Of a DNA stretch of 16,193 bases, positions 7,261 to 15,148 are shown in pieces. The notes beneath the pieces are model-generated. The model was not told the DNA's origin, ran no database searches, and saw nothing but the letters and a program-made list of their open reading frames with translations. The stretch spans positions 1 through 16,193 of the forward strand of contig CAMPAJ010000009.1 of NCBI GenBank assembly GCA_946631805.1, read 5' to 3'. The number at the start of each line of letters is the position of its first letter. Within the stretch, counting starts at the first letter, position 1. The translations under genes were made by a program, and so were the position numbers. Origin of the DNA: an uncultured Eggerthellaceae bacterium. GTDB taxonomy: Bacteria > Actinomycetota > Coriobacteriia > Coriobacteriales > Eggerthellaceae.

Positions 7261-7282
7261 AACTGTACTCTAGAGTACAGTT
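7261..7282. promoter_or_regulatory. Perfect 22-bp palindrome, candidate operator of the divergent region
   Basis: The half-site AACTGTACTCT is followed directly by its exact reverse complement, centred at 7271/7272. With one skipped base, the arms extend by a further AGT/ACT. It lies between the divergent regulator (start 7240) and transporter (start 7467), within the probable 5' region of the regulator. It has no following T tract on either strand, so it is not a terminator. A regulator dimer site is the simplest reading; which protein binds it is unknown. Confidence 0.6.
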
Positions 7283-7466
7283 TACTAGACTAAAACTATC
7301 ATCGCCAGACGTTGTGCCCTATTACTGCTTTGGTCAGAATATCGAACGTGGCACATGCCGAGGCAGATTACCGCAGCTTGGGAAACGCCGTCCGTTGCGC
7401 TGTGGAGCCGAAGCATCGCCATGAATCCTTAGCACCAGATTTGACCCGGCGAGAAAGGCAATCACA

Positions 7467-8837
7467 ATGGCAAATCGGATTAGCGGAAAGATCAAGACAT
7501 TATGGGGAACCAGTGAAATAGGCTTCTCGTTCATGTCGGCTATGGAAACGTCGTTCTTCATCGTGTTCCTGACCGATGCTGCGCAGTTGCCGCTGCCGCT
7601 TATTGCGGCAATTACGGGCTTTGTCGGCATCGCCGATGCAGTATCGGCAATTCTGGCGGGCGCCGTCATCGACAAAGTCCACCTGAAGGGCGGGAAGTAC
7701 CGTCCGTGGCTTATCATCTGCCCCCCGCTCGTCATGATCTTCTTCATCTTGATGTTCACCAATATTGGTAGCGACATCGTGGCGGCGATCATCTGCGGTG
7801 TCGGCTATGTGCTCAGTCACTTTATCTGGAACATCGCATGGACTGCCAACCGCGCGCTCGTAGGCATCCTTTCCGATGACCCCAAAGAGCGCGGTTTCTT
7901 GTCGGGTCGTTTGGGCGCTGGCTCGGCATTGGGCAAAATCATCGCGTCCTATGGAGTGCCGGCCCTGACGACGGCCATCATCGCAGCCATGGCAGCGCTT
8001 GGCCCCGTGTTCGGTTACACCATCACGGCCGCAGTGGCTTCCGGTTGCTTCCTCCTGGCCTACTTGGTCCATTACCTCATTACCAAGGGCTATGATATTC
8101 CCGAGGAAAACGTGGCTGGCGAAACGAAGAAGTCCGCGTCCATCATCGATATCGTCAAAACCATCTTCACCAATCCCCAACTGCTCATCGTCGTCATCGC
8201 CGATGCCGTGCGTCTCGTTGGCTATTACGGTTTCGCAGCATCTGCAGCCTATTACGCACGCGTCGTCATGGGCGACCCTGCCGCTGTATCCATCATCCTC
8301 ATCATCTTTAACGCCGGTACGTTTGTAGGCGCGTTCGCGACTGGTAGCATCGTGAAGAAATTTGGCACGAAGCTGACCACGATTGCCACCACGGCTATTG
8401 CCGGTGCTCTCATGGTCGTCCTGTACCTCGTACCGCTTCCCCAAGCAGCGTTCTATGTAGTTCTTGCCTTGTCCGAAATCGTCTTCGGCGTTGCATACGG
8501 CCTGACCAGCAGCTTGTACTCCATGTGCGCGACTCTTTCGGAGTATCAGAAGGGCGTCGACATTCGCGGCATGGCGATGGCGGGCTCCTCGCTTGCCATC
8601 AAGATCGCCATTGCGGTTCGCGGCGTTCTTATTTCAACTATGCTCGGCGCAATCGGCTATGCCGCAGATGCGGCCATCACGCCCGAGATGCAGGGCGGAA
8701 TCAGCCTCATCGTGTTCCTCATTCCCGGTGCCCTCATGATCGCATCTGCGCTGCTCTTTGTCTTTTACAACATCAAGGACGACGATGTTCCCATGATGGA
8801 GCAGGCGATTGCGGAGCGAAAGGCAACGCAAGCTTAG
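7467..8837 (+). CDS. MFS transporter, GPH (MelB-like) cation symporter family (cassette A)
   Basis: The 456-residue protein is hydrophobic throughout, consistent with 12 membrane segments. Family marks include the first helix segment GFSFMSAMETSFFIVFLTD and the loop DKVHLKGGKYRPWLI, the K-x-G-(K/R)-(Y/F)-R-P/S-W motif of glycoside-pentoside-hexuronide symporters. Its first 30 residues and this loop align by eye with the other two transporters of the window, but it is more distant from them than they are from each other. AGAAAGG precedes ATG 7467. It lies 107 bases ahead of the UroD-type methyltransferase and probably imports that enzyme's methylated substrate. GPH proteins are best known for sugars, so the substrate should not be inferred from family alone. 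Confidence 0.85.
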   Translation: MANRISGKIKTLWGTSEIGFSFMSAMETSFFIVFLTDAAQLPLPLIAAITGFVGIADAVSAILAGAVIDKVHLKGGKYRPWLIICPPLVMIFFILMFTNIGSDIVAAIICGVGYVLSHFIWNIAWTANRALVGILSDDPKERGFLSGRLGAGSALGKIIASYGVPALTTAIIAAMAALGPVFGYTITAAVASGCFLLAYLVHYLITKGYDIPEENVAGETKKSASIIDIVKTIFTNPQLLIVVIADAVRLVGYYGFAASAAYYARVVMGDPAAVSIILIIFNAGTFVGAFATGSIVKKFGTKLTTIATTAIAGALMVVLYLVPLPQAAFYVVLALSEIVFGVAYGLTSSLYSMCATLSEYQKGVDIRGMAMAGSSLAIKIAIAVRGVLISTMLGAIGYAADAAITPEMQGGISLIVFLIPGALMIASALLFVFYNIKDDDVPMMEQAIAERKATQA

Positions 8838-8840
8838 GAA

Positions 8841-8915
8841 AGATGCATCAGCTTCGAGCGTGGTGCTAATTATGGCAGACGGACTGTTGGGCCAAGCGAC
8901 ACCCCGCTCGCATCT
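8841..8915 (+). other. Intercistronic stem-loop between transporter and methyltransferase
   Basis: CGAGCGTGGTG (8855-8865) pairs with CACCCCGCTCG (8900-8910) with one mismatch. AGATG (8841-8845) and CATCT (8911-8915) extend the stem across a 9-base bulge. The loop is 34 bases long and no T tract follows. It could affect mRNA processing or relative expression of the two genes, or be chance. Confidence 0.3.
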
Positions 8916-8944
8916 TCGATAGAAACTACCGAAAGGATAATGAC

Positions 8945-10009
8945 ATGTTCACATTTAACGAGAACGAGCTCAAACCGGTACGGGAATACAGCATTCCGGC
9001 AATCTATTCTACAAAGGACATGGTCGTCCCTGAGTTTGATCGCCCCATTACAGCCAAGGAAAACATGCTGCGCATGCTGAGCAAGGACCAGATGCCGCTG
9101 TGGGTGCCCAACCAGGATCAAGATAACAATGCAATCATGCCGATGGTGTTCCCCGACAACCTTGCGCGCGCCGCTGGCGGTGTCGACAGCTTCGGTATTG
9201 ACTGGACGTTCGATCCGCTGACGAGCGCCGCCATGGTGACACCGGGCTTCACTCGCATTGACGACATCAACGATTGGAAGACGCTCACATTCCCCGACCT
9301 GGACGCAATCGATTGGCAGGCCGACTTCGAGCAGAATTACAAAGATAAGATTTCGCCCGATAAGTTCACCTACTTCGTCATCGTGAACGGCATGTTCGAG
9401 CGTACGGCAGACCTGATTGGCTTCGAAGAGGCGTTTTGCGCCCTGCTGACCGACGACGACGTGCTTGACGAGTTTTGGAGCGAGCTGGACGAGTGGCATA
9501 TGAAGCTCATCGACATCGCCCGTGACGTGTATGGCGCCGACATGATTCTGTTCCATGACGACATGGGAACGCAGAAGAGCACGTTCTTCTCGCCGGACAT
9601 TTACCGTGACCTCCTGTCGCCCCACTATCGCAAGATCTGCAATCACATTCATGAGCGGGGCATGTACACTTGCCGTCATTCGTGTGGCTGCATCGGGACG
9701 CTCATTCCTCAGTACATCGATGAGGGTTGGGATGCCTGGGAGGGCCAGGACAGCGCCAACGACAAAGTTGCGATCATGAACGAATATGGTCACGACCTCG
9801 CCCAATGCAGCTTGTACATCATCGACAAGGACCTGACGGATGAAGAGGCGGTTGAGCATGTCCATCGCACGGTTGATGAGCTAGGTGTAACGGGACGCTA
9901 TTCTTGCCGCCTGCGCGACCCGAATGGCCATCGCGAGGTCGATCTCGTCGAGGAGATGTACCGCTACAGCCGCACCAAGCTGGCGGAGCTTGCCGAAAAA
10001 GAATCGTAG
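8945..10009 (+). CDS. Uroporphyrinogen-decarboxylase-family (UroD-fold) Zn-dependent corrinoid methyltransferase (MT-I, cassette A)
   Basis: The 354-residue protein matches the COG0407 methyltransferase branch rather than true UroD. The predicted zinc ligands are H245 and C247 (CRHSCGCIG) and C321 (GRYSCRLRDP). The 74-residue gap between the two cysteines is close to that of the H-x-C…C zinc site of MtaA/MtbA. WEGQDSANDK follows the first motif. Such enzymes activate a methylated substrate or methyl acceptor on zinc and transfer the methyl group to or from a corrinoid protein. The gene follows an MFS transporter and ends before a strong terminator. ACCGAAAGGATA precedes ATG 8945. Haem synthesis is unlikely because of the zinc motif and the context. 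The N-terminal 40 residues are not typical of bacterial HemE. Confidence 0.85.
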   Translation: MFTFNENELKPVREYSIPAIYSTKDMVVPEFDRPITAKENMLRMLSKDQMPLWVPNQDQDNNAIMPMVFPDNLARAAGGVDSFGIDWTFDPLTSAAMVTPGFTRIDDINDWKTLTFPDLDAIDWQADFEQNYKDKISPDKFTYFVIVNGMFERTADLIGFEEAFCALLTDDDVLDEFWSELDEWHMKLIDIARDVYGADMILFHDDMGTQKSTFFSPDIYRDLLSPHYRKICNHIHERGMYTCRHSCGCIGTLIPQYIDEGWDAWEGQDSANDKVAIMNEYGHDLAQCSLYIIDKDLTDEEAVEHVHRTVDELGVTGRYSCRLRDPNGHREVDLVEEMYRYSRTKLAELAEKES

Positions 10010-10018
10010 CCGTCATGC

Positions 10019-10068
10019 GCGGCCCGTTGCCTAGTTTTGCGCTTGGCGACGGGCCGCCGGTTTTTTTT
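10019..10068 (+). terminator. Intrinsic terminator after the cassette A methyltransferase
   Basis: A stem of about 12-13 bp (10019-10031 with 10045-10057, one G-T wobble) has a 13-base loop and is followed by CGG and eight T's (10061-10068). It starts 10 bases after the stop codon. Confidence 0.85.
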
Positions 10069-10133
10069 GGGTTCTTTGCATCGACAGACCGTGGCCTTAG
10101 CGTTATGCCGCAAGATTAAAGGGAGAAGCTGGT

Positions 10134-11645
10134 ATGAACGATCGCCAAAATGCATCATCTGCCGAAATCGGACAGGAAACAATAACGCAGGAAAACTCGC
10201 AGCAGCTTACGGTATCCGCTGAAGGAACGGATTCTGCTCACCAGGTGGGTAAGAAGCCCTTGTCCCGAGCGCTGCGTTATTTTTACGGGGTTGGAGATTT
10301 TGGCTTCACGCTGATGTCAAGCGTGGAGACGTATTACTTCGTGTTCTTCCTTACGAATCTTGCCATGTTCGATCCCGCGGTGGCGGCGATAGTGGCTGCT
10401 ATCGGCTCGGGCGTCGATGCCGCGTTGGGATGGATGTATGGCGGTTTCATTAACTCCATCAAGCCATTCAAATGGGGGCGTTATCGTTCTTGGCTGCTCG
10501 TGCTGCCTTGGCTCGTGCCCTTCCTGTACGCCTTCGAGTTCGTGCGCATATCCGATAATGTCGCACTTTCGGCATTTCTCATCATTTTCTTCAATGTGAC
10601 ATCACATGCGGCCTGGGATTTTCCTTATGTCGCCAACCTGTCGATGATAGCGGTGGCAGGTGGCACGCCCGAAGAGCGCCAACGCATGGCGTCGACCCGG
10701 AGCATGTATTCCAATGCTTCCAAAATCGTGTTCTCCTATATTGTTCCACCCATCGCTTTGGCTGCCGCTACGGCACTTGGGGAGGCGAACCAGTATGCGG
10801 TGGCGGCTTTTGTAACGGGCGTCGTCTTTGCGGCCTTGTATTATGCCCATTTCCGCATGTTCAAGGGCTATGACAAAGAGTTCAGCGCCGAAGAGCTGGC
10901 GAACTACAAGGCGCAGAAAGTCAACGACGAAGATCGAACGACGTTCGGTGACTTGATGCGCGCTTTGTTCGCGAATCCGCCGCTCATAGCGCTTATGCTT
11001 TCCGACATCGCAAAATGGATCTTCAATTTCACGTGCGCAGGCATTGCCGTGTACTACTTTACTTACGTGGTATTCGAGCCGGGGATGCTTGCAACCTATA
11101 TTTTCCTGTCGAACTTGCTGTGTGTTATAGGGTCGTATTTTGCGCCGCACATAGCAAAGCTCCTTAAATCGGGCCGCAATGCTATGGGCGTGGTTCTGTT
11201 CCTCATGGCGGCCGTGCTCATCGTAGCGCGCCTTGTTTACACGAATATGTGGCTGACGATCGTGCTCATGTCCATCGCGCAAATGCTCTACGGCGTTGTT
11301 TATGCCGTCACCCCTGCCTTGTATGCCGATACGGTTATCTATGCCCAATGGAAGACCGGGAAGAACGCCGCAGGTTGGATTTCAGGACTTCAGCTGTTCC
11401 CGCTTAAAATCGGTTTCGTCGTGCGTGGCGTGGCGATTCCGGCCCTTCTTGCTGCAGCGGGTTTTGTCTCTGGCATGACGGCCGAGGAGAGCACATTGTC
11501 GCTGCAGGAGGGTATCTGCAACGGGTTCATGCTCGTCCCCGCCATAATTTGCGCAATTGCGGCAGTGCTCATATTCGTCGGGTTCCGCTTAACTCCCGCC
11601 AAGATCGAGCAATATCAGCGCGAGATTGCCGAACGTGGGCAATAA
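10134..11645 (+). CDS. MFS transporter, GPH (MelB-like) family, paralog of the 13505-15004 gene
   Basis: The 503-residue, 12-helix type protein has a polar N-terminal extension of about 40 residues. Conserved blocks follow: FYGVGDFGFTLMSSVETYYF, KPFKWGRYRSWLL, WDFPYVANLSMIAV, SDIAKWIFNF, QWKTGKNAAGWISGLQ, and FVSGMTAEES. All of these recur in the transporter at 13505, so the two are clear paralogs. It stands alone between the cassette A terminator and the convergent second regulator, whose stop codon lies only 12 bases beyond its own. The spacing leaves no room for a terminator between them. AAAGGGAGAAG precedes ATG 10134. It may import a substrate related to that of the 13505 gene, or be a remnant of cassette duplication. 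Confidence 0.87.
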   Translation: MNDRQNASSAEIGQETITQENSQQLTVSAEGTDSAHQVGKKPLSRALRYFYGVGDFGFTLMSSVETYYFVFFLTNLAMFDPAVAAIVAAIGSGVDAALGWMYGGFINSIKPFKWGRYRSWLLVLPWLVPFLYAFEFVRISDNVALSAFLIIFFNVTSHAAWDFPYVANLSMIAVAGGTPEERQRMASTRSMYSNASKIVFSYIVPPIALAAATALGEANQYAVAAFVTGVVFAALYYAHFRMFKGYDKEFSAEELANYKAQKVNDEDRTTFGDLMRALFANPPLIALMLSDIAKWIFNFTCAGIAVYYFTYVVFEPGMLATYIFLSNLLCVIGSYFAPHIAKLLKSGRNAMGVVLFLMAAVLIVARLVYTNMWLTIVLMSIAQMLYGVVYAVTPALYADTVIYAQWKTGKNAAGWISGLQLFPLKIGFVVRGVAIPALLAAAGFVSGMTAEESTLSLQEGICNGFMLVPAIICAIAAVLIFVGFRLTPAKIEQYQREIAERGQ

Positions 11646-11657
11646 AGCTCCTTGACT

Positions 11658-13178
11658 CTATTCGTTTAACAACGTGTTGAGCGAGACCATCAAGTAAAAG
11701 CGGAAGTTCGAGTCCTCGAGGTCAAGGTCGACTATTTCGGCGATTTTGCTCAAGTGGTTGCGCAACGTGTTGCGATGAAGGTACAGCACCTTTGCGGTAA
11801 GTACCGAGTTGCGCTCGAATTGAAGGTACGCTAGCAGGGTATGGCAGTACTTCGTGCCGTGGGCCTTGTCGAAAGCGAACAGCACCTCGGCCTCGTAGCA
11901 GATGGGCAGCACGTTGCGGCAGTGGTCGGCCAGTTGCTTGGGGAAGGCGCTGTCGCAGGAAATGACGCGAGGTTCGAAGTCGGAATGCGCGTCCAGTGTT
12001 TCGTGAATATGCATGTTCTGCTCGTAATAGAACGGCAATTGCGTGAAATCGTTAAACCGGTTGCTCAGCACGATGATGCGCTTCAGCGCTTGGCTACTCT
12101 TGCGCAAATGCGCCATGAAGTCGTCGATCTCGTCGCCTTCGATGTGGTACAGCGTGATGGCCGTGTCTTTGTAAATGTAAGCATGGCTGTCGAAATCGGC
12201 CGAGAGCTGGCCCATGGTGTGCATGTGCAATAGGTGATTGTTGTATTCGTCGGGGTCGAAGCGAACGGTCGCCATGCGGAAGTCCGATTCTATGTCCCAG
12301 CGCGTTTCGCGTTTGAGCTGTTGGGCGATGTCGCGCTTGCTCGTGAGCATGCCGTCGAGCATGTGCACGATATAGCTGTTCTGGAAGCCCGCGATGTAAC
12401 CTTGCTGAGCCCCGCGTGATGCCATGATGGGGGCGATGAGCTTGCCGAATTCCTCGGCGATTTCAACTTCGCAATAGCCCAAATCGCCCCAGGTATCAAT
12501 CATGAAGTAATATCCCGCGAGCTTTCCGCGAAAGCGGATGGGTTTTGCCAAGATGCGCATCGTGTACACCTCGGAATCCACGAGCGAAGCGCGCGGTAGA
12601 TTCGAGATGCGGTAATAATCGCCCGTCCTGTTGAGCGCCTCCACGATGTTTAGCGGGTAGAGCCCATCGTGCAGCATTTGATAATGCCAGGTGGCGCTTA
12701 TCTCGCCCATTTCAAAATCAACGCGCGAAATCATGCGCCAGCCGGCGTCGGCGATGTATTGGGGACGAGGAACGAATTCCGCCGTAGCGTCTACTAAGTC
12801 TTGGTAAGGTGCATCGGAAAGGAGCAAGTCGTTTATCAGCTCATGCCAATTGCGGTACCGTTCCATCTCTTTTACCAGGCAGTCGAACAGCCGGTCAAGG
12901 TCGCATGTGTCGGGCACGATGATGCGCGGTATGCCGGCGCAGCGCGTTGCGAGCGATTCCGCTACAACGCAGCCGAACGTATCGGCTGGGTCGAGGGCGG
13001 GCGAGGGCACTTCGGCTTCGTCGGTGACGAAATAGAGGAATCCTGCATGGCTGGCAAATCGCGTCGAGGCGATACCGACCCATTGAATCTTCAACGGCGC
13101 GACGTGCTCGTCGGCTATACGGGCCTTAGGCTCGAGCGAAAGCGTCTTCGTAAACATGTAGCGCAGAGTTAGGTTCAT
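11658..13178 (-). CDS. PucR/CdaR-like transcriptional regulator (cassette B)
   Basis: The 506-residue protein has the same layout as the regulator at 5717-7240. The N-terminus contains LKIQWVGIASTRFASHAGFLY, followed by GIPRIIVPDTCDL and a middle block at YIADAGWRMISRVD. The C-terminal PucR-type helix-turn-helix contains TAKVLYLHRNTLRNHLSKI (461-479), with the helix DSNFRFYLMVSL after it. It is divergent from the transporter at 13505 and convergent with the one at 10134. AAAGGAT on the minus strand precedes ATG 13178. The leader carries TCTACTCATT, an element also found just before the ribosome-binding site of the divergent transporter. The effector is unknown; control of the neighbouring transporters and methyltransferase is inferred from position. 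Confidence 0.82.
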   Translation of the reverse strand: MNLTLRYMFTKTLSLEPKARIADEHVAPLKIQWVGIASTRFASHAGFLYFVTDEAEVPSPALDPADTFGCVVAESLATRCAGIPRIIVPDTCDLDRLFDCLVKEMERYRNWHELINDLLLSDAPYQDLVDATAEFVPRPQYIADAGWRMISRVDFEMGEISATWHYQMLHDGLYPLNIVEALNRTGDYYRISNLPRASLVDSEVYTMRILAKPIRFRGKLAGYYFMIDTWGDLGYCEVEIAEEFGKLIAPIMASRGAQQGYIAGFQNSYIVHMLDGMLTSKRDIAQQLKRETRWDIESDFRMATVRFDPDEYNNHLLHMHTMGQLSADFDSHAYIYKDTAITLYHIEGDEIDDFMAHLRKSSQALKRIIVLSNRFNDFTQLPFYYEQNMHIHETLDAHSDFEPRVISCDSAFPKQLADHCRNVLPICYEAEVLFAFDKAHGTKYCHTLLAYLQFERNSVLTAKVLYLHRNTLRNHLSKIAEIVDLDLEDSNFRFYLMVSLNTLLNE

Positions 13179-13197
13179 GCTGATCCTTTATTTATCC

Positions 13198-13214
13198 AAT
13201 GAGTAGAACTCGTT
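13198..13214. repeat. Inverted element, left copy, with a local imperfect palindrome
   Basis: AATGAGTAGA (13198-13207) is the reverse complement of TCTACTCATT at 13478-13487. It also begins a 17-base imperfect palindrome, AATGAGT-AGA-ACTCGTT, with one mismatch per arm. It lies 20 bases upstream of the regulator start, the same place as the 22-bp palindrome of the first regulator. Confidence 0.4.
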
Positions 13215-13296
13215 ACAGCTTTGTAGTGTCATTCACTGCGGATTAACTGGCACTTTTCTGGGCAAATAGCGGCCCGTTCGGCAAATCGAATACATT

Positions 13297-13325
13297 TTGT
13301 TGAATTTCGTTCAAAGTATTATAAT
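13297..13325 (+). promoter_or_regulatory. Candidate promoter of the cassette B transporter
   Basis: A consensus -10, TATAAT (13320-13325), has a weak -35, TTGTTG (13297-13302), 17 bases upstream. Transcription would start near 13332, giving a leader of about 170 bases that contains a dyad and a strong hairpin. Confidence 0.55.
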
Positions 13326-13331
13326 AAGCGA

Positions 13332-13347
13332 TGTGCACTAATGCACA
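13332..13347. promoter_or_regulatory. Operator-like dyad at the expected transcription start
   Basis: TGTGCA and TGCACA are separated by four bases (CTAA), giving a perfect 6-bp-arm dyad immediately after the -10 element. On the minus strand it reads TGTGCATTA…, identical over 9 bases to the sequence at 15799-15807. A GTGCAC palindrome follows at 13374. The position suits a repressor, though binding is not shown. Confidence 0.45.
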
Positions 13348-13425
13348 ATGAATTGGGCAAAGTGTGGCATCTGGTGCACTTGTGAACGTGAGCGGCATTT
13401 TTTAACATGCAATACAAGGTGGGTT

Positions 13426-13472
13426 TAGAGTTGCCGATTGTGCATAGGGGCCCCGCACGGGCGGCAACTCTA
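13426..13472 (+). other. Stable hairpin in the transporter leader
   Basis: TAGAGTTGCCG (13426-13436) pairs perfectly with CGGCAACTCTA (13462-13472). The 25-base loop can pair further through GTGC (13440-13443) and GCAC (13455-13458), next to a GGGGCCCC run. No T tract follows, and the ribosome-binding site at 13491-13497 stays free. It is therefore not an intrinsic terminator; a stability or regulatory element is more likely. Confidence 0.5.
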
Positions 13473-13477
13473 TGACG

Positions 13478-13487
13478 TCTACTCATT
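13478..13487. repeat. Inverted element, right copy
   Basis: TCTACTCATT lies just ahead of the AAAGGGG ribosome-binding site of the transporter at 13505. The same 10 bases precede the ribosome-binding site of the divergent regulator when read on its own strand. Confidence 0.4.
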
Positions 13488-13504
13488 AAGAAAGGGGATT
13501 AAGC

Positions 13505-15004
13505 ATGAGTGACGAGACAAAAGTCGCACAGGCAGAGCCACAGGGACAATCTGCCGCGCCCGCGTTGCCCGCGGACTACAAGCCATTGTCGACGGGACTC
13601 AGGTTCTTCTATGGTGTCGGCGACTTCGGCTTCAACATCATGAACTCGGTGGAGAACTACTACTTCGTGTTCTTCCTCACCAACTGCGCGATGCTCGACC
13701 CAGTGCTCGCCGGCATCGTGTCGACGGTCGGCTCGGTCATCGACGCTATTGTCGGTTGGCTGTGGGGCGCGATTATCAACACGATTAAGCCCATGCGCTG
13801 GGGCCGCTACCGCTCCTGGCTGTTCATCATGCCTTGGGTCGTTCCGATCCTGTTCGCGCTCGACTACGTCAAGTTCTCGGACAGCCCGGTCATAACCGCT
13901 GTGCTCATCACGGTGTTCTATGTGGCATCGCACTGCTGCTGGGATTTCCCGTACGTTGCGAACGTCTCGATGATTGCGGTGGTCGGCAAGACGCCCGAGG
14001 ATCGTGCTCACCTCGCCTCGACGCGCGGCATGTGGTCCAACGCCTCCAAGATTCTGTTCGCCTACATCTTCCCGCCCGTCGCCATGGTTGGTGCGATGAT
14101 TCTGGGCAATCAGAACACAGACCCTGCTGCGGCGCCTGCTAACTACGCGTTCGCCGCGTTTGTCTTCGGCTGCTGCATGGCTGCTCTCTACAACGTGCAC
14201 TTTGCCCTGACCAAGGGGTACGAGAAGGAATACACCAAGGAAGAGCTCGCCAACTGGAAGTCTGCCAAGAAGGAAGACAAATCCCAGAACTCTGCTGGCG
14301 ACCTGGGCCGTTCCATCGCCCAGAATCCGAACGTCATCTTCCTGATGCTCGGCGACATTGCCAAGTGGATCTTCAACTTCGTAGTCGGCGGCACGGCAGT
14401 CTACTACTTTACCTACGTCGCGTTTGACCCCGGCATGCTCGCCAACTACATTTTCGCGACCAACGTCGGTACCGTCGTCGGCGCTTATCTCGGCGGCCCG
14501 GTTGCCAAGGCGCTCAAGGGCTCCAAGAACGCGGTTATCGCTGCATTCATCGTCATGATCGCCATGTTGCTCATCGCGCGCTTCAGCTACACGCAGATGA
14601 TGGTCGTCGTGGTGTGCATGACCATCGCCCAGGCTGGCTACGGCCTCATCTATGCGGTTATCCCCGCGATGTATGGCGACTGCGTCGTCTACTCCGAGTG
14701 GAAAACCGGCAAGAACTCCGCTGGCTGGATTTCTGGCCTGCAGGTTCTGCCGCTCAAGGTCGGCTTCTTCGCCCGTGGCGTTGTCATCCCGGCTATCCTG
14801 GGTGCTGCTGGCTTCGTCGCTGGCATGACGGCCGATCAGTCGACACCTGCCCTGCAAGAGGGCATCATCAACGGCTGGTTCGTGCTCCCCGCCATCCTGT
14901 GCGTTATCTCTATGCTGATCCTGATCTTCGGTTACAGGATCAACAACGACGTCCTCGCCAAGTGCCAGGCTGAAATCGCCGAGCGTCAGCAGGACGAGCA
15001 GTAA
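13505..15004 (+). CDS. MFS transporter, GPH (MelB-like) family (cassette B)
   Basis: The 499-residue, 12-helix type protein shares most motifs with the transporter at 10134: FYGVGDFGFNIMNSVENYYF, KPMRWGRYRSWLF, CCWDFPYVANVSMIAV, GDIAKWIFNF, EWKTGKNSAGWISGLQ, and FVAGMTADQS. The RYRSW loop between helices 2 and 3 is the family signature. It is divergent from the second PucR-like regulator and followed by a small membrane protein gene and a methyltransferase gene. AAAGGGG precedes ATG 13505. The last third uses many GCT codons and other favoured codons, suggesting strong expression. It probably imports the methylated substrate of cassette B. The long structured leader suggests regulation after transcription start. 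Confidence 0.88.
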   Translation: MSDETKVAQAEPQGQSAAPALPADYKPLSTGLRFFYGVGDFGFNIMNSVENYYFVFFLTNCAMLDPVLAGIVSTVGSVIDAIVGWLWGAIINTIKPMRWGRYRSWLFIMPWVVPILFALDYVKFSDSPVITAVLITVFYVASHCCWDFPYVANVSMIAVVGKTPEDRAHLASTRGMWSNASKILFAYIFPPVAMVGAMILGNQNTDPAAAPANYAFAAFVFGCCMAALYNVHFALTKGYEKEYTKEELANWKSAKKEDKSQNSAGDLGRSIAQNPNVIFLMLGDIAKWIFNFVVGGTAVYYFTYVAFDPGMLANYIFATNVGTVVGAYLGGPVAKALKGSKNAVIAAFIVMIAMLLIARFSYTQMMVVVVCMTIAQAGYGLIYAVIPAMYGDCVVYSEWKTGKNSAGWISGLQVLPLKVGFFARGVVIPAILGAAGFVAGMTADQSTPALQEGIINGWFVLPAILCVISMLILIFGYRINNDVLAKCQAEIAERQQDEQ

Positions 15005-15029
15005 CGATTAGTTGCTTAAGTACTTGAAA

Positions 15030-15064
15030 GGTGCGCGGCTCGGTTCCTTTGCGGGCTGCGCACC
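15030..15064 (+). other. Stem-loop after the cassette B transporter gene
   Basis: GGTGCGCGGCTC (15030-15041) pairs with GGGCTGCGCACC (15053-15064), a 12-bp stem with two G-T wobbles and an 11-base loop. No T tract follows, so it may be a processing or stability element, or a poor terminator that allows partial read-through to the next gene. Confidence 0.45.
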
Positions 15065-15148
15065 GCTTCGCAAGACTACGTGGCATAGTTATCGAACGTG
15101 GTTGGCTACGTACTTCGTCGGGAACAGTGAATGATTGGAGGTGTACGA

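Noticed and set aside
8945..10009. Assignment as haem-pathway uroporphyrinogen decarboxylase (HemE)
   Set aside because: The H-x-C…C zinc motif and the transporter/corrinoid context match the methyltransferase branch.
13348..13428. 26-codon Cys/Trp-containing frame ahead of the leader hairpin, like an attenuator leader peptide
   Set aside because: There is no ribosome-binding site, its start lies only about 16 bases from the predicted transcript start, and the following hairpin lacks a T tract. Kept only as a note on the leader.
13499..14857. 452-codon minus-strand open frame under the cassette B transporter
   Set aside because: Asp/Arg/His-rich low-complexity shadow of a 12-helix membrane protein gene.
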